From: a virus
Length of the DNA stretch: 49,342 bases
IMG/VR virus record: IMGVR_UViG_3300009068_000059
Span: 1-49,342 of that record
Strand: one strand, 5' to 3'
The notes beneath the pieces were generated by a model. That model searched no databases. It worked only from the letters and a program-made list of their open reading frames with translations, and was not told the DNA's origin. The position numbers were made by a program, and so were the translations under genes. Of the stretch, positions 34,966-41,993 are shown piece by piece (the stretch's first letter is position 1; each line of letters opens with the position of its first letter).

Positions 34966-35646
34966 TTATTCGTAAACCTCATAATCAAGGCCCATACCAA
35001 TACCAAAACCTACTCTTTCTGCATTCATTCCTTGTAAAGCCAAAATATCATTGCCATCTCCTGTTGAGCCTTTACTAAATACTCTAGCCTTCATATCTTC
35101 CCATTCATTACCGCTACCCGAATTCTTATCTAGATCTACACCCTGCATAGCAGCAGCAAATTTTTTATCGCTATAGTCTAACTCTCTTTTTATTTTTAGT
35201 GTCGCTGTTAATTCTTGCATAGACATTGATGATTCTAACTGGTCATAGTCTTTCCATATACCGATTAAAAAAACTTCTGACTCTAGTTTTGCTAAATCTA
35301 AAGTATCCCACGAAGATCCGCTATCAACTGCCTGATCTTTAACAGTGTCTTCTGATTTTGCATTAATTTTAATTCCTGCTGCTACATCAATTATTTCATA
35401 GATTGTTGGTAAGTCTAGGCTATCTTCTAGGTCTTCTATTGTTTTTATTGATGGACAATACTGTTGCATTGCAACAAGTGCACATTTAGCCAGAACTGCA
35501 ATTGATTCGTCATCAGTTTTTGCTTCTTTTATTGTTTCAAAAGTTTCTAAAAATTCCCTTAAATATTTAATTTTTAATGGCGCAGCAATAACTACTCTGT
35601 CGTCTACTAATGATATTTTTTTAGTGTCGTATATTTTTGTTGCCAT
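34966..35646 (-). CDS. Long tail assembly chaperone (GT-like)
   Basis: A 226-residue protein in one uninterrupted frame. Residues 1 to about 100 are a G-like chaperone domain (LREFLETFETIKEA, SLDLPTIYEIIDVAAGIKIN). The rest is a T-like extension (IGIWKDYDQLESSMSMQELT, then KKFAAAMQGVDL and a Gly-rich end). Lambda-type phages make such a protein by ribosomal frameshifting; here it is a direct fusion. The start at 35646 (MATKIYD) fits the promoter; the upstream in-frame extension would run through the terminator hairpin and is rejected. It is paralogous to the next gene. It should bind the tape measure during tail assembly. Confidence 0.75.
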   Translation of the reverse strand: MATKIYDTKKISLVDDRVVIAAPLKIKYLREFLETFETIKEAKTDDESIAVLAKCALVAMQQYCPSIKTIEDLEDSLDLPTIYEIIDVAAGIKINAKSEDTVKDQAVDSGSSWDTLDLAKLESEVFLIGIWKDYDQLESSMSMQELTATLKIKRELDYSDKKFAAAMQGVDLDKNSGSGNEWEDMKARVFSKGSTGDGNDILALQGMNAERVGFGIGMGLDYEVYE

Positions 35647-35652
35647 TATACA

Positions 35653-35661
35653 AGTATACCA
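35653..35661 (-). promoter_or_regulatory. Extended -10 promoter TGGTATACT, leaderless
   Basis: TGG-TATACT (hexamer 35653-35658) begins directly after the terminator's T-rich tail. Six bases separate the hexamer from the ATG at 35646, with no Shine-Dalgarno, so the long tail assembly chaperone should be made from a leaderless mRNA. Confidence 0.65.
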
Positions 35662-35693
35662 AACAGAAAGACCCAACCCACTAAAGGGTTGGG
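35661..35693 (-). terminator. Rho-independent terminator after tail tube gene
   Basis: Perfect 8-bp stem CCCAACCC/GGGTTGGG (35686-35693 with 35672-35679), loop of six, then TCTTTCTGTTT on the minus strand. It lies 22 bases past the tail-tube stop and overlaps the start of the following promoter region. Confidence 0.85.
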
Positions 35694-35715
35694 CCAACTG
35701 TATTATTAAGTTGTA

Positions 35716-36372
35716 TTATGCTAGTGAGCGGTCTACGATTTTACCATATGATGCATCATCGTTTGGAAGAAGGCGGAATGATACTTCAAACATTGAAGCC
35801 TCATCACGCTTTGCTGATACTGAAACATTCTCAATTGAGAGTGCACGGTATGCAACATAAATTCTTTCCTTTGGATCTAGAGAAGAACCAGAACCTGGTC
35901 CTACTGCGACAAGTCCACGCTCTAGTGGAACGTCACCAATATCTCCTGCAGACATAGTGAGTGTTTGAAGACCCGATGCTTCTGCTGGAAGATCTGTATT
36001 CTTTCCTGCAATTGCTACTAGAAGATTTTCTAGTGTTGCCTCTGCGAAAGATGTATTTAGATTAACTGTCATACCCTGCTTGAATAAACGAGCAACGTCG
36101 AGAAGTTGATCTACTGCTACATCACCAAAGTCTGGCTGGAATGCGAGTTCCAAACCATTTGATGTGTATCCTATATTTGTGTAATCTTCATCAAGTGACA
36201 AAGTGTCCTTATAGGAAGTTGCGGATGCTGTGAGTACTGGAAGATCTGTTGCTGCTTTAGCATTAGTAACTTTTCCAGTTGCTTCTACATATCCGATTGG
36301 GCCTGCATCATGCGTAAATAGTGCTGCTGCACCTACGATAATGTTACTACTTGAACCACGGCTGTATGCCAT
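35716..36372 (-). CDS. Major tail tube protein
   Basis: A 218-residue beta-rich protein (NIIVGAAALFTHDAGPIGYV, then TNIGYTSNGLELAFQPDFGD and EATLENLLVAIAG) matching actinophage major tail proteins, which stack as hexameric rings to form the tube. I chose ATG at 36372 because GAGGTG lies six bases upstream; the ATG at 36390 has no good site. The C-terminal RPLPNDDASYGKI-type region ends just before a strong terminator. Its own promoter and terminator make it a monocistronic, highly expressed unit. Confidence 0.8.
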   Translation of the reverse strand: MAYSRGSSSNIIVGAAALFTHDAGPIGYVEATGKVTNAKAATDLPVLTASATSYKDTLSLDEDYTNIGYTSNGLELAFQPDFGDVAVDQLLDVARLFKQGMTVNLNTSFAEATLENLLVAIAGKNTDLPAEASGLQTLTMSAGDIGDVPLERGLVAVGPGSGSSLDPKERIYVAYRALSIENVSVSAKRDEASMFEVSFRLLPNDDASYGKIVDRSLA

Positions 36373-36422
36373 ATATTTCACCTCTTTCATTTTTATTAAA
36401 AGGGGGTTGTTTCCTCACCTTA

Positions 36423-36431
36423 ATTATAACA
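36423..36431 (-). promoter_or_regulatory. Extended -10 promoter TGTTATAAT before tail tube
   Basis: TGT-TATAAT on the minus strand (hexamer 36423-36428), ten bases after the previous stop codon. The expected start near 36416 gives a leader of about 45 bases before the tail-tube ATG. The leader contains purine-rich GAGG stretches. Confidence 0.6.
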
Positions 36432-36438
36432 CTGTTTA

Positions 36439-36954
36439 TTAAGAGTTTATGGGGTGCCAGTCATAGTCGATAATTATCTTGTTCCCCGCATAAGTACGTG
36501 CTGTTGCAAAGTCAACAATGTCTCGTGTTTCTTCTAACTGGTATATCTTAAAATTATGGAAAAATACAGGCTTAGATTCTATAGTCTCATAGTCTAGGTT
36601 TGCTGTGGCCCACTCATTTAGATCTTTTGCTGAGTCATCTCCATTATCCAAAAGGTCACTTACCTGCTGCTGGGTTATGACCATATTCTTTTGTGCGTCA
36701 TCACCTACTGAATAAAAATAATATAGTAACTGCTCACACTTGATGTATGGGAATGGAGTCCTTCTCATTTTAAACATTCTGTCATATACTCCAAATACAC
36801 CATTACTTTGTGGAAATGTTTCGGTTAATGAATCAATTTCTGTTGGCAGTGTTGGGAAGAAATATGTTGTTCCTTGAGCATTAAATGCAGGATCTATTTT
36901 TGCTGCTAAGTACGCATTAATAATTGTAGGTGGGTGATGAATTACTGCAGCCAT
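36439..36954 (-). CDS. Tail terminator/minor neck protein
   Basis: A 171-residue protein starting MAAVIHHPPTIINAYLAAKI. The pattern of a short N-terminal helix followed by GVYDRMFKMRRTPFPYIKCE and a YDWHPI C-terminus is seen in actinophage genes directly before the tail tube, where the tail terminator is expected. It caps the tube and binds the head connector. Function is assigned from position and general resemblance. Confidence 0.55.
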   Translation of the reverse strand: MAAVIHHPPTIINAYLAAKIDPAFNAQGTTYFFPTLPTEIDSLTETFPQSNGVFGVYDRMFKMRRTPFPYIKCEQLLYYFYSVGDDAQKNMVITQQQVSDLLDNGDDSAKDLNEWATANLDYETIESKPVFFHNFKIYQLEETRDIVDFATARTYAGNKIIIDYDWHPINS

Positions 36955-37628
36955 TATGCACCCATCCCAGCGTTAGCAATCCAGCGATATCCAGTTGATA
37001 GTCCCTTTGCTTTACCCATTTTTTTGCCTGCTGGCATATCTTTTTTATATACCTGTGGGTTTTCAAGATATCTTGCTACACCACTTGTTCTTAAAAATGC
37101 TTGTGAAAAATACTTATTAAAAAACATATCAAAGGCTTTTTCAAAACCTCCCTCTACTTCTGTTCCTCCAGGATTCATAACCTGAACTGGGCCTCTAGTA
37201 AAAATAGTTTCACCGTTATCATCAAAGGCTAAAACTTGTGCAACCTTTGGTCTAATTGTAACTGGAATGCCGTATTCCATAATCCTTGCTTTATCATAAA
37301 ATGGTGTTCGTGAACCATCTTTGATAGATGTAGACTGGCTAAATGATGATCTAAAAGATAATCCTAGATTGCTTGTTGTATACGAAATATCATAAAGTCT
37401 TGCATCTGGGCTTCCAACCATAGTCCATTCGTAAACATGGTGTAGCATCTGAGGGTTAACTCGTGCATTTGAATCTATAAACTCTTTCATTACCTCTACA
37501 GTTTCCATTCCAAGAGTTTTTAAAAATACAGTCTTTCCTCTTTGAACGCCTTCTAAAAATCCTATAGAATAGTTAACAATATTATTCATATCTTTTTTAA
37601 ATTGATTTGAGTTAAATTTTGTTATCAT
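36954..37628 (-). CDS. HK97 gp10-like head-tail joining protein
   Basis: A 224-residue protein with the long N-terminal helix (KKDMNNIVNYSIGFLEGVQRG) and the central pattern of HK97gp10-type neck proteins. The C-terminus contains TGYRWIANAGMGA. It helps complete the neck between connector and tail tube. Length is somewhat above the usual family size. It starts with an ATGA overlap to the previous gene and ends TAATG with the next one. Confidence 0.6.
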   Translation of the reverse strand: MITKFNSNQFKKDMNNIVNYSIGFLEGVQRGKTVFLKTLGMETVEVMKEFIDSNARVNPQMLHHVYEWTMVGSPDARLYDISYTTSNLGLSFRSSFSQSTSIKDGSRTPFYDKARIMEYGIPVTIRPKVAQVLAFDDNGETIFTRGPVQVMNPGGTEVEGGFEKAFDMFFNKYFSQAFLRTSGVARYLENPQVYKKDMPAGKKMGKAKGLSTGYRWIANAGMGA

Positions 37629-38074
37629 ACATCACCTGACTGATTCTCTGATCTTCTGATTACCAACTTGTAAGATTCAATAGAGCCAAATGGTCCAGTA
37701 AATGGTTCATAAGTTGCCACTTCAAATAATGTTCCCTTGCCAGATCTGGGTCCTGAAGTCTCCATGTATATAAGATTACCCTCTTGATCTTTTATATCAG
37801 AAATTAATATATTTGTTAAAGCATTTCTGCTATCCAACAAAGAAATTCTAATGTCAGATCTTATTCTTCCAACTAGAATTGAGTTTTGTGTAATATTTAC
37901 ATTTGGCTTTACTTCTTCTTTAAATGCTGACCCACCTGAAGAAAAACTACAGGCAAATACTCTATCTAAAACCCATTTCTTTTTTATTGCTCCAAAGTCT
38001 CCTTGCTCAACTATTGGATGATATACAGATGCCTGCATTGGAAACATAAAATCTGGGCTCTCACAAACTGTCAT
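37625..38074 (-). CDS. Head-tail stopper-like protein
   Basis: A 149-residue, mostly beta-strand protein (SFSSGGSAFKEEVKPNVNIT, DIRISLLDSRNALTN, FEVATYEPFTGPFGSIESYK). Between adaptor and HK97gp10-like genes, siphoviruses carry the stopper that closes the connector and joins the tail, so this is the best fit. No catalytic motif was seen. It overlaps its neighbours by TAATG and ATGA. Confidence 0.5.
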   Translation of the reverse strand: MTVCESPDFMFPMQASVYHPIVEQGDFGAIKKKWVLDRVFACSFSSGGSAFKEEVKPNVNITQNSILVGRIRSDIRISLLDSRNALTNILISDIKDQEGNLIYMETSGPRSGKGTLFEVATYEPFTGPFGSIESYKLVIRRSENQSGDV

Positions 38075-38961
38075 TACAATACCCCAATTTTTGTAATAGA
38101 CTTAGAGTACTTTGAAAGTATCTTGTCTACAATTATGTTTCCTGTTCCTTCGAAAAGACCTTTATCAAATTGAATTCTATATTGATCTGTGTTGTAAGAA
38201 GAAATGAATCTCTTGTAATAATCTAACTTACCACACTCTATATCATGAATAAGCATTTCTGTTGCTCTGGTTATGTCTGTTGGTACAGAAATATATCCAC
38301 ATTCAACTTCAATCCTATAGTCCCAGGTGTGTGCAAAACCTCTATATACAAACAAAGGATTTAGAGAGTCGGATGATGCTGCTGGCAGTACCAAAGGAGC
38401 AGATTCAACACGATTAACATTTTCTGTAGAAGACTGGACTATTGCTGATTTGTCAGATATTATTTCATATGTTCTATCTTCTACTAGTTTATTATTTTCA
38501 TATACCGACAAAATTTTCTTAACATCATCCCAGACTGGGACATAGTCGGATCCATTTCCTGTAAAATTTAAAACTTTTCTTTTATAGTAAAACCCTTCTG
38601 GAACAATAGAGTCAATTATTGCTCTTGCCAACTCTTCATTTTTTGCATATTCTCCAATGTCAGAAGCAGTTGTTGCATTGTCTGATGGGTTTGAATATGG
38701 CCTAACCACTTCATAAAACTCAGAGTGTATTACTTCTTCATCTTCATTTAAAACTGTTAGTTCGTAATTAGAATCATATCTTCCATTTAGAGTTGTTGAG
38801 ATTACCTGTCCACTTACTTTATTTAAAAATTCATTATGAGAAAATGAAAGATCCGCCATATCATACAAATACATTTTAAAATCTGTTGCTACAGGGTAAC
38901 CTGCAGGAATAGTAAAATTAATTGTAGTGTCTGAGTATGGCGGAACTCTCAATATTTTCAT
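38074..38961 (-). CDS. Head-to-tail connector/adaptor protein
   Basis: A 295-residue protein. The N-terminal half is beta-rich (YELTVLNEDEEVIHSEFYEV). The C-terminal half is mostly helical (DITRATEMLIHDIECGKLDY, then YNTDQYRIQFDKGLFEGTGN), resembling the helical adaptor that docks below the portal in siphoviruses. Its place, second gene after the capsid and followed by three small closure proteins, supports the adaptor role. It is coupled by TAATG overlaps to the genes on both sides. The assignment rests mainly on gene order. Confidence 0.6.
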   Translation of the reverse strand: MKILRVPPYSDTTINFTIPAGYPVATDFKMYLYDMADLSFSHNEFLNKVSGQVISTTLNGRYDSNYELTVLNEDEEVIHSEFYEVVRPYSNPSDNATTASDIGEYAKNEELARAIIDSIVPEGFYYKRKVLNFTGNGSDYVPVWDDVKKILSVYENNKLVEDRTYEIISDKSAIVQSSTENVNRVESAPLVLPAASSDSLNPLFVYRGFAHTWDYRIEVECGYISVPTDITRATEMLIHDIECGKLDYYKRFISSYNTDQYRIQFDKGLFEGTGNIIVDKILSKYSKSITKIGVL

Positions 38962-39359
38962 TATAGATTACCGAAAGCCTGTTCTACTTCTTCTTGTGTA
39001 GCCGAACGAATATGATCACGAGTTAACCACTTGTCTGCATCAGACTTTGAAACTACGTTATATCCCTTATAAACTACTCCAACTTCTGGCCATCTGACAT
39101 TGCTTGTTGAAAACAATGCCACCTTATTGCCCAAGTCTGTAGAAGAAACAGCATCAACCTTTGGACCATCTGCTGCCATTGAACCAATAGCGCCTGTTTC
39201 CGTAAATCCTAATGCCTGAACTGGATCTTCTGCAACCTGTGGCTCAACATGTATCTCAATTGGTGCTTCAACTGGTGTATCACTTGGTTGTTCCATTGAG
39301 TATTCAGTATCTTCATTGTTTGATGAATCTTGTTCATCAAATTCAAAATTATTTTCCAT
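38961..39359 (-). CDS. Conserved head-region protein, unknown function
   Basis: A 132-residue protein with an acidic, low-complexity N-terminal half (many Glu, Asp, Pro) and a folded C-terminal half carrying KVALFSTSNVRWPEVG and KWLTRDHIRSATQEEV. This C-terminal pattern recurs in actinophage head modules between capsid and connector genes; I know no proven function. Candidate roles are capsid decoration or a connector accessory. It has its own promoter, a 20-base leader and an AAGGAGG site. Its stop overlaps the next start as TAATG. Confidence 0.7.
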   Translation of the reverse strand: MENNFEFDEQDSSNNEDTEYSMEQPSDTPVEAPIEIHVEPQVAEDPVQALGFTETGAIGSMAADGPKVDAVSSTDLGNKVALFSTSNVRWPEVGVVYKGYNVVSKSDADKWLTRDHIRSATQEEVEQAFGNL

Positions 39360-39378
39360 TTTTATCCTCCTTGTTTTT

Positions 39379-39387
39379 ATTATATCA
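39379..39387 (-). promoter_or_regulatory. Extended -10 promoter TGATATAAT
   Basis: TGA-TATAAT on the minus strand (hexamer 39379-39384), directly after the capsid terminator. It is 20 bases before the ATG at 39359, which has its own AAGGAGG. No TTGACA-like -35 is seen at the normal distance. Confidence 0.6.
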
Positions 39388-39389
39388 TT

Positions 39390-39429
39390 AAAGTATTAAG
39401 GGGGACAGGAGAGTGAACTCCCGCCCCCC
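39390..39429 (-). terminator. Rho-independent terminator after capsid gene
   Basis: On the minus strand a 12-bp stem (39418-39429 with 39400-39411, two G-U wobbles) encloses a six-base loop (39412-39417). It is followed by the T-rich TTAATACTTT. It lies 22 bases past the capsid stop and just before the next promoter. Confidence 0.8.
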
Positions 39430-39450
39430 ATTAAAGGTACTGTTTACAGA

Positions 39451-40584
39451 TTATGCATCTGAAGCAGCGTCAGCGAATGCAACTGCATCCTCTTCTTCCC
39501 ATTGAATACCAAAGCGGACGAATACTGTGTATTCGATTGTATCCTTCTTTGCTACGTACTCACGGTTTACAGTGATATCGCGCTGGAATCCCCATACACG
39601 GTTTGCTGGGAATGTCAAGTCGACATATCCTGCAGGGTAGTAAGGAACTTCCTGAACGTCAATTCCTAGAACACGAGTTGTACGTGCTCCACCGAATGTC
39701 TGTCCCATACCATCAAGGTATGACTGGCGGTTTGACTGTGTGCTTCCGACAGATTGTCCTGCAAGTGCTTCTGCTACTGCATCAGCGAGTGTACCGTTAT
39801 GCTTAACGATTCCGCCGAATACATCTGTACCTGCATAGAACTTAAGGTTATTCTTAAGTGCACGGTACTTGCGTGGCATTGCTGTGATGATGTCTTGCAT
39901 TACATCAGGTGTCCAAGCATTGTCTGCTACGGTTACTACTGACTCATGTGCATCTCCGTTTGTCTTTACCTTCTTGATAAAGCCTGGCATGATTGACAAG
40001 AATGCTCCTGTTGCACCATCACCATTGATAGCGAGATCTTCGATATCATTTGCGAATGCGTTGGTCATTAAGCGTACCAAGTGATCTTCTAGAGCGTCAC
40101 CTTCTACACCATCTTCCAATGATTCTGCTGTTACTTCCCAATCAAGACGAATCTTCTTGGTAGTAAGTTCGACCTTAGAGAATGTTGCACCTGTGTTTGT
40201 GTATGTACCAATTGCTTGCGCTGCTGCACGAATTACACGCTCACCGACGTTTACCTTCTCAAGTTCCATAGAATTAGCCTTCATTGTTACACGACGGCCA
40301 TCCTTTGCTAATACTGTTGCATCCCAAACATAGTCGATAAAACGACGTGCCTGCTCAGGGCGCAAAATTCCAGAAGCCGCTGAACCACTAGGGTTTACAG
40401 CGTTGGCTCCGCTTGTAGATCCAAGTGTTGCTGTTGGAATATTTCCAAGTGTATTTGCACCTGGGTTTGATACTCCACCAATTCCACCTGATGCGAAAGC
40501 ACCTTGACCCTGGTAAAGTCCTGGTGCTGTTGCACCTAGATCTCCTGCAGCGCCTGGCTGGTTTTTGATTATTTCTTCTGACAT
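39451..40584 (-). CDS. Major capsid protein
   Basis: A 377-residue HK97-fold major capsid protein. The N-terminal ~70 residues are Gly/Ala/Asn-rich and flexible. They are followed by RPEQARRFIDYVWDATVLAK, then KVELTTKKIRLDWEVTAESL and DLAINGDGATGAF, which match the N-arm, E-loop and P-domain pattern of actinophage capsids. The chosen ATG is at 40584 because AGGAGGTG lies seven bases upstream; the in-frame TTG at 40611 has no such site. The gene is followed by a strong terminator at 39400-39429, as expected for a highly expressed capsid gene. Confidence 0.88.
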   Translation of the reverse strand: MSEEIIKNQPGAAGDLGATAPGLYQGQGAFASGGIGGVSNPGANTLGNIPTATLGSTSGANAVNPSGSAASGILRPEQARRFIDYVWDATVLAKDGRRVTMKANSMELEKVNVGERVIRAAAQAIGTYTNTGATFSKVELTTKKIRLDWEVTAESLEDGVEGDALEDHLVRLMTNAFANDIEDLAINGDGATGAFLSIMPGFIKKVKTNGDAHESVVTVADNAWTPDVMQDIITAMPRKYRALKNNLKFYAGTDVFGGIVKHNGTLADAVAEALAGQSVGSTQSNRQSYLDGMGQTFGGARTTRVLGIDVQEVPYYPAGYVDLTFPANRVWGFQRDITVNREYVAKKDTIEYTVFVRFGIQWEEEDAVAFADAASDA

Positions 40585-40607
40585 ATTGTCACCTCCTAGT
40601 GATTTGT

Positions 40608-41183
40608 TCAATTGAATAGATCGGCTGTTTTGAGGAAACTACCGCCCCATAGGGATTTTTCAACCATTTCAGATTGAGACTGATAGATCTCGCCGAGATC
40701 TCCAGACTTTCGGAATGCGGTTTCTGCTTCCACAGCGTCTACTCGTTTTCCAAATTCATTAAACTCATCTGAAACTAATGCAATATCTTTTGCAACTGCT
40801 TCAAATGAATACTTCGCTGTATCAATATCAACCTTTGTAGACTTAAGCATTTCTACTTCTGCCTGCAAAGACTTTACTGTTTCAACTAGATCGCTAAAGG
40901 CTGATGTTAGATTATTCGTGATTTCTATAGTTGTTTCAACTACTTCATCTGACTTAGATACATCTGCGACTGCGTCTGCTACCTTTTCTAATGCTTCGGC
41001 AACTGGTGCCTCTGCAATATCTTCTGCAAGAACATCTTCTGACTTAACAACATCTGCTGTTTCAGTCTCTTCTGCTTTTGCAACTTCTTCGGTAACTTCT
41101 TCAGTCACGGCATCTGCCTCTGGAGCGACCACAACATCTTCAACTACATCTGTCTTTTCAACTTGTGTTTTTGATTTTGTCAT
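40608..41183 (-). CDS. Nested scaffold protein, in-frame internal start
   Basis: Within the protease gene the minus strand has AAGGAGG, eight bases and then ATG at 41183, in the same frame. It would give a 191-residue acidic protein beginning MTKSKTQVEK and containing the coiled-coil region. This is the arrangement of lambda C/Nu3, where the protease gene contains an in-frame scaffold gene. The site is stronger than those of many main genes here, so it is unlikely to be chance. Expected role: abundant scaffold that fills the procapsid and is removed by the protease. Confidence 0.7.
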   Translation of the reverse strand: MTKSKTQVEKTDVVEDVVVAPEADAVTEEVTEEVAKAEETETADVVKSEDVLAEDIAEAPVAEALEKVADAVADVSKSDEVVETTIEITNNLTSAFSDLVETVKSLQAEVEMLKSTKVDIDTAKYSFEAVAKDIALVSDEFNEFGKRVDAVEAETAFRKSGDLGEIYQSQSEMVEKSLWGGSFLKTADLFN

Positions 41184-41942
41184 AGGTTGTACCTCCTTGT
41201 TAATCTTAGAAGTATTAATGCCTTTAGCACTATCAACTAAGAATTTTATCATTGTTACTTTTTCATTATCTGTTTTTTCAACGAAACCTATATTTTCCAT
41301 AGCATTACCAGTTGCAGGACTTACTTCTGAATCATTTTCTGAAATCTGAACTATTCCAGACTCTCTATCATAAAAAACATTCTCTAATATAGTAGAATCT
41401 GCTTTAAATACATTTACTCCGTCAACTTTTTCAACAGATACAATGTTTGCAAACTGATTTGCTGGGGAATCTACAAGACTCAACTCAATCAAATCGTATT
41501 GCTTAATAATTCTAATTGCTTTGTCTGACTTCTCATCAAAACCATCGTCCCACTTGTTCATTCTTCCGCCAATTGAAAAACCAGAAAGAGTTCCATCAAG
41601 GACCTTTTCCCAAGTATCTTGTGCGCCTTTTGAAACATAGGCAGATACAAAGACACCGCTATAAAACTTTTTTGATTCTGGATCAAAATATTTTTCTGCC
41701 TTAAAGTCAACCATTTTGCCAACTGCTAATGGCTGATGCATTTCACGAATATTTCCTCGGAATTTTGCAAATGCCTCCATTGATGCTTCTGCTGTAACTA
41801 TGTCATCTTGCTTGTCAATATTATCTAGGGATGCAAATCCAGATACGGTTCTTCGTTCTTTGTCTACCTTTGAGAAAGGCATTGAAAGACGTAAATTCTC
41901 CCCATCTGAATTCCAATGGGCTTTGGATATATTGCTCACCAT
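40608..41942 (-). CDS. Prohead protease (XkdF-like) fused to scaffold
   Basis: A 444-residue protein. Residues about 10-165 resemble the XkdF-like prohead serine protease family (peptidase S78-type): H69 in REMHQPLAVG and S123 in LSGFSIGGRM are the likely catalytic His and Ser, followed by IELSLVDSPAN. From about residue 250 the protein becomes an acidic, Glu/Val/Ala-rich helical region with a coiled coil, as in scaffolding domains. It processes the procapsid and organises capsid assembly. A strong internal ribosome-binding site and ATG at 41183 allow the C-terminal scaffold to be made separately (see the nested feature). The gene ends inside the 5' region of the capsid gene. Confidence 0.82.
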   Translation of the reverse strand: MVSNISKAHWNSDGENLRLSMPFSKVDKERRTVSGFASLDNIDKQDDIVTAEASMEAFAKFRGNIREMHQPLAVGKMVDFKAEKYFDPESKKFYSGVFVSAYVSKGAQDTWEKVLDGTLSGFSIGGRMNKWDDGFDEKSDKAIRIIKQYDLIELSLVDSPANQFANIVSVEKVDGVNVFKADSTILENVFYDRESGIVQISENDSEVSPATGNAMENIGFVEKTDNEKVTMIKFLVDSAKGINTSKINKEVQPMTKSKTQVEKTDVVEDVVVAPEADAVTEEVTEEVAKAEETETADVVKSEDVLAEDIAEAPVAEALEKVADAVADVSKSDEVVETTIEITNNLTSAFSDLVETVKSLQAEVEMLKSTKVDIDTAKYSFEAVAKDIALVSDEFNEFGKRVDAVEAETAFRKSGDLGEIYQSQSEMVEKSLWGGSFLKTADLFN

Positions 41943-41993
41943 TATATTATAAACCCCTTTTAAAGATATATCATAATATGGACATATCAGACA

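Noticed and set aside
35647-35697. Upstream extension of the long chaperone to 35697
   Set aside because: It would translate through the terminator hairpin and promoter; the start at 35646 fits the promoter and aligns with the paralogue's N-terminus.
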